A DNA stretch of 18,519 nt, from positions 1 through 18,519 of the forward strand of contig JAGHYP010000015.1 in NCBI GenBank assembly GCA_017743585.1, in the 5' to 3' direction. The notes beneath the pieces were generated by a model. The model had not been told where the DNA came from. It saw only the letters and a list, made by a program, of their open reading frames with translations, and did not search any database. Shown piece after piece: positions 14,043 to 18,519 of this stretch (the first letter of the stretch is position 1; each line of letters opens with the position of its first letter). Source of the stretch: Chloroflexota bacterium (GTDB lineage: Bacteria; Chloroflexota; Anaerolineae; Aggregatilineales; UBA2796). Made by a program: the position numbers and the translations under genes.

Positions 14043-14887
14043 GGCTCGCTGTCTGCTCGAGCGGAGCTGAGCGCCGCTTGAATCTCATCGGGGCGCGGCC
14101 TGCCTGCCAAGCCGATGCGCGTGACGGATCGGCTGGCGAGCTGCACTGCCACGCGCGCTGCGTAGCTCACATCGCGCGTCTGCTGATACAGCACGCTGAA
14201 GACGCCGAAGAAGACGTCGCCAGCGCCGGTTGCGTCCACCACTTCGACCTGCGGCGCAGGGATGTGCAGCGGGAGGATATGCCGCTGATAGACTGTGCAG
14301 CCGCGCTCAGCGCGGGTGACGATCAAGAGCGGGGCGAGCGCGGCATAGTGCGCTTCAAGGTCGGCGTCGCGCCCGATATCTTCTTCGCTCAGCACCGCCC
14401 AATCTAGCTGCGGCAGCACCCAGCCTGCCTCTTCCCAAGCCTTGCGCCGAACTGTGCCGTCGGCATCCCACGTGCGCAACCAACCCTGCAACGCAGCTGC
14501 GCGCCGCGCCCTCGGAAAGGCATGTACAAGGCTCGGCTCAACTTCATCGGCGAGCGGACACAGACATACCACAGATGGCGTGCGCCAGGCGCTCGGCACG
14601 TGCTCAAGCGCGAGCGGCACAGCGCGCCCCAGCAACGTCTGATGGCGCGCCCCGCCCTCATAGCGATTGATGAAGGTCGTGGTACGCTCGGCCGCGATCA
14701 AGTGTACGTTGAGCGCGGCAGGCAGCTCCCCAAGCACGCGCTCGTCGCGACGTGCGCTCGTCACCAAATGCAGCACAGCGCCGAGTGCCGCCATTGCCGC
14801 GCCTGCGTACGCTACCGTGCCGCCGAGCCGCGCGCCTGATGGCGTCTCATCTCGGGCGATATGCCCGATCAGCAGAAAAGTCTCCAC
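14033..14887 (-). CDS. PfkB-family carbohydrate kinase, substrate unknown
   Basis: A 284-residue ribokinase-fold kinase. The N-terminal LGGTVAYAGAAMAALGA (21-37) is the sugar-binding glycine region, and VDATGAGDVFFGVF (217-230) is the anion-hole/catalytic block with base Asp224. An ATP-site strand LIVTRAERGCTVY (188-200) precedes it. The protein is shorter than ribokinase (about 310) and lacks a clear first PfkB signature, so the sugar or nucleoside substrate cannot be named. The start is GTG 14887, 8 nt after the khpB stop, with no strong ribosome binding site, so translation probably depends on coupling to khpB. This ties a metabolic kinase to the YidC/KhpB operon. Confidence 0.85.
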   Translation of the reverse strand: METFLLIGHIARDETPSGARLGGTVAYAGAAMAALGAVLHLVTSARRDERVLGELPAALNVHLIAAERTTTFINRYEGGARHQTLLGRAVPLALEHVPSAWRTPSVVCLCPLADEVEPSLVHAFPRARRAAALQGWLRTWDADGTVRRKAWEEAGWVLPQLDWAVLSEEDIGRDADLEAHYAALAPLLIVTRAERGCTVYQRHILPLHIPAPQVEVVDATGAGDVFFGVFSVLYQQTRDVSYAARVAVQLASRSVTRIGLAGRPRPDEIQAALSSARADSEPLT

Positions 14888-14895
14888 AAGCGCGG

Positions 14896-15648
14896 CTAGG
14901 ATTGCTGCTGGCGGCGCGGCACGATGGTCACCCTGCGATCATCGCCTTCGCCGACGCTCTCAGTGGAGACATTGGGATTATCTTTCAGCGCTAGGTGGAC
15001 AATGCGCCGCTCGTGTGGCGGCATTGGCTCCATCGAGACCGTGCGCCCGCTCTGAATGGCCTGCTCCGCCATGCGGAGTGCCAGACGGCGCAAGATCACC
15101 TCGCGCCGTGCCTTGTAGCCGTTCACGTCCACAACTAAATAGGCGCGCCGCCCCAGCTGGCGGCTCGTGATCAGGCGCGTGATATATTGCAGCGCGGCTA
15201 ACGTCTCGCCGCGCCGCCCGATCAGTTCGCTCAGCCCAGCGCCGCGCACATCGAGCGTCCAGTGTTGCGGCTCGCCGCTCTGTTGTTGGGCAGGCTGCGC
15301 CCTGATGGTTGCTCGGATGCCCATCGCCTGTAACAGTCTGCGCAGCACTGCCTTGCTGACTTGCGCCGCCTCTGCTGACTGCTGCTCGGAGATAAGCTCA
15401 GCACCTTCTTCTCCGTCTTCATCTTCAAACGAGGCAACTTCAGCGGCAGGCGCGGGCGTCTCAGGCGCGCGAATGACGGTCAGGCGGACGCGCGCAGGCT
15501 TCACGCCAAGCCCGAGCAGACGGCGCACTGGCTCTTCCAGCACCTCCACTATGACTTGCTCGCGGCTCACGCCCAGCTCTTGAATGCCTTTGGCTATCGC
15601 GCTCTCTATGTCTGCGCCAGTGGACTCAACAGATAGTAGCTGACTCAT
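14896..15648 (-). CDS. khpB: KhpB/Jag RNA-binding protein (Jag_N-KH-R3H)
   Basis: A 250-residue cytoplasmic RNA-binding protein. Domains: Jag_N (about 3-52, SVESTGADIESAIAKG ... EEPVRRLLGLG), an acidic linker (62-95), a KH domain (about 97-175) with the LIGRRGETL GxxG loop at 142-150, and R3H (about 180-245) with PHERRIVH giving Arg214-x3-His218. KhpB works with KhpA in binding small and messenger RNAs and affects cell elongation and division in Gram-positive bacteria. Its position right after yidC is conserved across many phyla. ATG 15648 has AAAGGTG 7 nt upstream. The gap to yidC is 33 nt. Confidence 0.93.
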   Translation of the reverse strand: MSQLLSVESTGADIESAIAKGIQELGVSREQVIVEVLEEPVRRLLGLGVKPARVRLTVIRAPETPAPAAEVASFEDEDGEEGAELISEQQSAEAAQVSKAVLRRLLQAMGIRATIRAQPAQQQSGEPQHWTLDVRGAGLSELIGRRGETLAALQYITRLITSRQLGRRAYLVVDVNGYKARREVILRRLALRMAEQAIQSGRTVSMEPMPPHERRIVHLALKDNPNVSTESVGEGDDRRVTIVPRRQQQS

Positions 15649-15681
15649 AGGGAAACACCTTTTCAGCGCATGCAGCGCAGG

Positions 15682-16623
15682 TTATTTCTTCGGCTTGCGC
15701 GCTTTATTCGATTTAGCTTGAGTCGCCGGCTTGCGGCTGATATCAGGGCGTCCGGCAGTGACAGGGCGTTGCATGACCTCAGAGAGCTTGCGCTTTTTGC
15801 CGCGCGTCGTGGCAGGCACGGTCGCCGCCTCGCGCTCTTGGTGGCGCGGCGCTGGAACAGCAGCGGAGCTGCCCTTAGGCGCGGCAATAGCAGGCGCGGG
15901 CTTGGGCGCTCTGAAGGCGTTCTTCCAGTCAATCTGCCCCATCATGGCATACTGGACAATGCCGACAATGTTCGAAGCCACCCAGTAAATGGACAGGCCC
16001 GAGGCGAACGAAAGCGAGATCAGGCCGACCATCAGCGGCATGATGGTGGTCATATTCCGAGACACAGCCGCCGATGGGTCTTTTGGATCGGTCACGGGCG
16101 GCGTCATCAGCTTGGCTTGCAGCCACGTGCTGACCACGACCAAGATGGGCAACACGAAGAACGGATCAGGCTGCCCGAGATTCAGCCACAAGAACTGATT
16201 CTTGAGCGGCAGCATGGCGGAAAGCTCAGGGATGAGCAAGCGGTTTTGAATATCGAGGAACTGGAGCGGGGTTGTGGCGAGCGTGGCGTAGATGGCGCCA
16301 TACAGGCCGAACAGGATTGGCATTTGGATCAGCAGCGGCAAGCACCCTGCAAATGGATTGATGCCTTCTTGGCGGTACAGCTCCATCTGCGCTCTCGCCA
16401 GCGCCTCGCGATTCTGCGGGCCTTTGTACTGCTCGCGCAGCGCCTGTAACTTGGGCGCGATCTCGCGCAGGCGCTTGGAAGATTGCAGCTGTTGGCGCAT
16501 CAGTGGATAGGTGATCACGCGGCTGAGGATCGTGAAGACGATGATCGCCAACACCAAATTCTCGCCTAGCGCGCTGTACAAGCCGAGCATCACCACAATG
16601 AACGGATCGGTCAAAAAGTCCAT
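15682..16623 (-). CDS. yidC: membrane protein insertase YidC/Oxa1 (short form)
   Basis: Inserts and folds membrane proteins, alone or with SecYEG. This 313-residue form lacks the large periplasmic P1 domain of proteobacterial YidC. The N-terminal span (about 21-40) holds the groove arginine Arg35 in TILSRVITYP, followed by the cytoplasmic helical hairpin C1 (44-85) and the highly conserved GINPFAGCLPLLIQMPILFG (87-106). Further spans lie near 154-172, 193-209 and 211-228. The tail (235-313) is long and basic, with Lys/Arg clusters and Ala/Pro, as in forms that bind ribosomes. No lipobox is seen. ATG 16623 has AGGGGAAAG about 7 nt upstream. It lies between the PQQ lipoprotein gene (23 nt) and khpB. 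Confidence 0.95.
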   Translation of the reverse strand: MDFLTDPFIVVMLGLYSALGENLVLAIIVFTILSRVITYPLMRQQLQSSKRLREIAPKLQALREQYKGPQNREALARAQMELYRQEGINPFAGCLPLLIQMPILFGLYGAIYATLATTPLQFLDIQNRLLIPELSAMLPLKNQFLWLNLGQPDPFFVLPILVVVSTWLQAKLMTPPVTDPKDPSAAVSRNMTTIMPLMVGLISLSFASGLSIYWVASNIVGIVQYAMMGQIDWKNAFRAPKPAPAIAAPKGSSAAVPAPRHQEREAATVPATTRGKKRKLSEVMQRPVTAGRPDISRKPATQAKSNKARKPKK

Positions 16624-16646
16624 AGCCTGTCTTTCCCCTGTCTTAT

Positions 16647-17942
16647 CTAGCGCGGCGCCTGCGCCAAGCGGTTGACATCATCTTGGGAAGGCTTCCGAAC
16701 GCCCCACAAGCGCCCGCCGCTGAGCAGATCGTAGGCGACCACAAGCCGCTCCTCGCTTTGGGTCGTCGTGATGACCATGTCGCCGACTACCACCACATCG
16801 CCCAGAATGCGCTCCCCCTCGGCAGGGCTGGAAGTCCAGGTCAGCGCGCCGCTTTCAGCGTCGTAAGCGCGCAGATACCTGCTCTCAGAGCCTGCGATCA
16901 CGCGCCCGTCCACCACTGCCACTCTGCCGCGGATGCCGCCGCGCCGCTCAGGATCGTGCGCTTTCCAGCGCGGCGTGAACGTCGCTGCATCCACAGCGTG
17001 AACGTAGCCGCGCAGATCGCCGAAATAAAGCGTGCCATCAACCAGAGTCGGCGTAGACCAAATCCAGCCTTCCGCCTTGTAGCGCCGCAAGATGCGATCG
17101 GATTGATTGGTGACCGCCATGCGCGATTCCATGTGCGCATCCACAGCGATCAACTCGCTAGTCAGCGTGCCGAAATACAGGACTCCTTCGTGCAGCAACG
17201 GTGATGCCGCTACCGCGCCGCCGACCTCGACGCGCCATAGCAATTCGAGCGTCTCAGCGTCCAGCGCGTAGATATGGTGATCCATCGCGCCGAAGTAGAT
17301 GGCGTTGCGCGCTTCATCTACTACAGGCGCTGACCAAACGCCGAAGCCTGTGCCGTCAAAGCTCGCCAGCAGCGCGCCTGTTGCTGTGCTGAACGCTTTG
17401 ATACCCCTATCGCCTTGCCCAACGTACACCCGATCGCCGTGTACAAGCGCTTCAGCGATCACTTTCTCCGTGCCGATCGGCGCTGCCCAGCCTGGCAATG
17501 GCATGTTGCGCACGCCCGAATCGGGCGCGAAGGCATAGACCGCATGATTGTATGAGCCGACGTAAACGCGCACGCCTTCCTCGCGCTTTTCCAGCGCCGG
17601 CGCCGCAAACATCTGCCCGTTGTTGTTAGAACGCGCCGCCCAATCCACAAAACGGTCGGTTGAGCGTTGATTCGGCTCTAAAACGCGCCCGGCCGCATCG
17701 CGAGTCAGGTCAATTCGGAAGACGACATCGCGATAAGCGACGTAGATATAGCGCGCATCGTAGCGCCCGTTGATCAGCGGGCCATCTACCGTCAGACCTG
17801 CCCAGCTTTCGGGCAGCGCGAGCGGAGTGCAGCCGCTGAGCAGCAGCAAGGCGCTCAATAGGAATAGCAATGCCGCGCCGAAAGGCGTGCGGCGCGGCCT
17901 AGAAGATGCAAATGTGCATGCGTTCAAAAAGACTAGCCTCAT
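16647..17942 (-). CDS. lipoprotein with PQQ-like beta-propeller repeats
   Basis: A 431-residue exported lipoprotein: a basic N-terminus, hydrophobic segment (about 21-35) and lipobox LSGC with Cys38. The rest is a beta-propeller of PQQ-enzyme-type repeats, with units built on 'G-VY-G ... YALDA-TG-L-W': VYVGQGDRGIKAFSTATGAL, IYFGAMDHHIYALDAETLEL, LYFGTLTSELIAVDA, LYFGDLRGYVHAVDAAT and RYLRAYDAESGALTW. No dehydrogenase cofactor residues are evident. The architecture resembles BamB, the propeller lipoprotein of the outer-membrane assembly machine, although Chloroflexota lack that machine as known. Placement between yidD (6 nt) and yidC (23 nt) suggests a link to membrane-protein biogenesis, which is inference. 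The ribosome binding site for ATG 17942 is weak, so coupling to yidD is likely. Confidence 0.85.
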   Translation of the reverse strand: MRLVFLNACTFASSRPRRTPFGAALLFLLSALLLLSGCTPLALPESWAGLTVDGPLINGRYDARYIYVAYRDVVFRIDLTRDAAGRVLEPNQRSTDRFVDWAARSNNNGQMFAAPALEKREEGVRVYVGSYNHAVYAFAPDSGVRNMPLPGWAAPIGTEKVIAEALVHGDRVYVGQGDRGIKAFSTATGALLASFDGTGFGVWSAPVVDEARNAIYFGAMDHHIYALDAETLELLWRVEVGGAVAASPLLHEGVLYFGTLTSELIAVDAHMESRMAVTNQSDRILRRYKAEGWIWSTPTLVDGTLYFGDLRGYVHAVDAATFTPRWKAHDPERRGGIRGRVAVVDGRVIAGSESRYLRAYDAESGALTWTSSPAEGERILGDVVVVGDMVITTTQSEERLVVAYDLLSGGRLWGVRKPSQDDVNRLAQAPR

Positions 17943-17948
17943 ACGCGC

Positions 17949-18158
17949 TCAGGGGACAGGATCGTAGCCGCCCGGGTGGAAAGGATGGCAGCGTAGGATG
18001 CGCCGTATGCCAAGCCATCCGCCTTTCAGCAGGCCGTATTTCTCAATCGCTTCGTAGGTATACATCGAGCAAGACGGCACAAAGCGGCATGCAGGCGGCA
18101 GAATCTTGGAAAGGGTCGCCCTGTAAAGCCGAATGAGCGCGAGCGCAAGGCGCTTCAT
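17949..18158 (-). CDS. yidD: membrane protein insertion efficiency factor YidD
   Basis: A 69-residue YidD/UPF0161 protein, a small membrane-associated factor aiding YidC-dependent insertion. The family core is intact: CRFVPSCSMYTYEAIEKYG with both conserved Cys, followed by GGWLGIRRILRCHPFHPGG and a terminal YDPVP. The N-terminal amphipathic helix (LALALIRLYRATLSKILPP) is the membrane contact. ATG 18158 has GGAGAG 6 nt upstream and overlaps the rnpA stop by 4 nt (ATGA), a tight coupling typical of this pair. Length and composition are normal. Confidence 0.96.
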   Translation of the reverse strand: MKRLALALIRLYRATLSKILPPACRFVPSCSMYTYEAIEKYGLLKGGWLGIRRILRCHPFHPGGYDPVP

Positions 18159-18505
18159 GACTGACTCTCCGCTTGTTCGCCGCGCAGCTCGGCGCGTCGG
18201 AACAGCTCATCTAACGCTTGTACAATCATATTATACGGCTGTCGCGCCAAATTGGCGCGCGCAATCAGCGCGATATCGTAGCCTTGCTTCAAAATAGCGC
18301 GCCGCACTGCCTCGCGCAAGCGACGGCGCGTTCGATTGCGCGCCACAGCGTTGCCCAAGCGCTTGCTGACAATGAAAGCGTAGCGATTATGCGGCAAGCC
18401 ATTCGGCAGCGCTGAGAGCGTCAGCAGCGTGTGCTGCCAGCGCTTGCCATGCGCCTTCAGCCGCTCGAAGTCAGCCCGGCGTCTCAAGCGCCATGCGCGC
18501 TGCAC
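18155..18505 (-). CDS. rnpA: ribonuclease P protein component
   Basis: The protein subunit of RNase P, which assists the catalytic RNA in maturing tRNA 5' ends. Visible: the N-terminal LRRRADFERLKAHGKRW helix region, the FIVSKRLGNAVARNRTRRRL block with the RNR motif that contacts the RNA, and a C-terminal helix (VQALDELFRRAEL). Length is 116 residues, normal. GTG 18505 is used as the start because MQRAWRLRRRADF matches typical beginnings; however the frame stays open to the window edge and GAGG lies only 2 nt before GTG, so an earlier start off-window is possible. rpmH, the usual upstream partner, is expected beyond the edge. It heads the visible yidD-lipoprotein-yidC-khpB-pfkB operon. Confidence 0.93.
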   Translation of the reverse strand: MQRAWRLRRRADFERLKAHGKRWQHTLLTLSALPNGLPHNRYAFIVSKRLGNAVARNRTRRRLREAVRRAILKQGYDIALIARANLARQPYNMIVQALDELFRRAELRGEQAESQS

Positions 18506-18519
18506 GTCCTCAGCTATTC

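Noticed and set aside
15670..16449. 259-codon plus-strand frame opposite yidC
   Set aside because: yidC is unmistakable on the minus strand; the plus frame is Arg/His-rich with no domain.

Overview
The window is high-GC DNA with dense gene packing, frequent GTG/TTG starts and short intergenic gaps. It looks like a member of the Chloroflexota, probably an Anaerolineae-type lineage. The evidence is a proline/threonine-rich surface protein with TP-type stalk repeats, a surface domain of the 'FY-LEI ... GVLG ... GDYRFRLAV' type, three tandem M42 aminopeptidases, and a short Gram-positive-type YidC in an rnpA-yidD-yidC-khpB order. The lineage is an inference from protein style; no rRNA is present to confirm it.

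Left part (1-1655, minus strand): a membrane-anchored N-acetylmuramoyl-L-alanine amidase, a monothiol-type glutaredoxin and the first 86 codons of glycerol kinase, which runs off the left edge. A divergent intergenic region (1656-2045) separates this from a five-gene plus-strand operon (2046-6998): an LPG-synthase/flippase-like membrane protein, a histidine-kinase-like sensor whose phospho-acceptor histidine is replaced by asparagine, a class II histone-deacetylase-like amidohydrolase, a trimeric-type purine nucleoside phosphorylase and a two-TM protein with an exported C-terminal domain.

Middle (6999-10178): an accessory-looking stretch. A good promoter drives a 406-residue protein with an N-terminal WXG100 domain fused to a Gly/Ala-rich repeat domain, a candidate type VII secretion substrate. 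It is followed by a 154-residue DcrB/DUF1795 (PsbP/Mog1-fold)-like protein. Next comes a decayed alpha/beta-hydrolase fragment, then a strong promoter for a single-TM protein with a Pro/Thr-rich stalk.

M42 cluster (10205-13319): three overlapping or abutting M42 peptidase paralogs. The first and third keep every metal ligand and the catalytic Glu. The middle one has lost four of five zinc ligands and the catalytic Glu but keeps the fold, so it is a pseudoenzyme probably made together with its active relatives.

Right part (13326-18505, minus strand): the rnpA-yidD-PQQ propeller lipoprotein-yidC-khpB-pfkB operon (RNA processing, membrane-protein insertion, RNA binding), followed downstream by a separately promoted SGNH/GDSL hydrolase. 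rpmH would be expected just beyond the right edge.

The most notable signals are the M42 pseudo-peptidase between two active paralogs, the WXG100-repeat fusion with its DcrB-like neighbour, and the His-less sensor kinase. I saw no tRNA, rRNA, CRISPR array, transposase or convincing rho-independent terminator.
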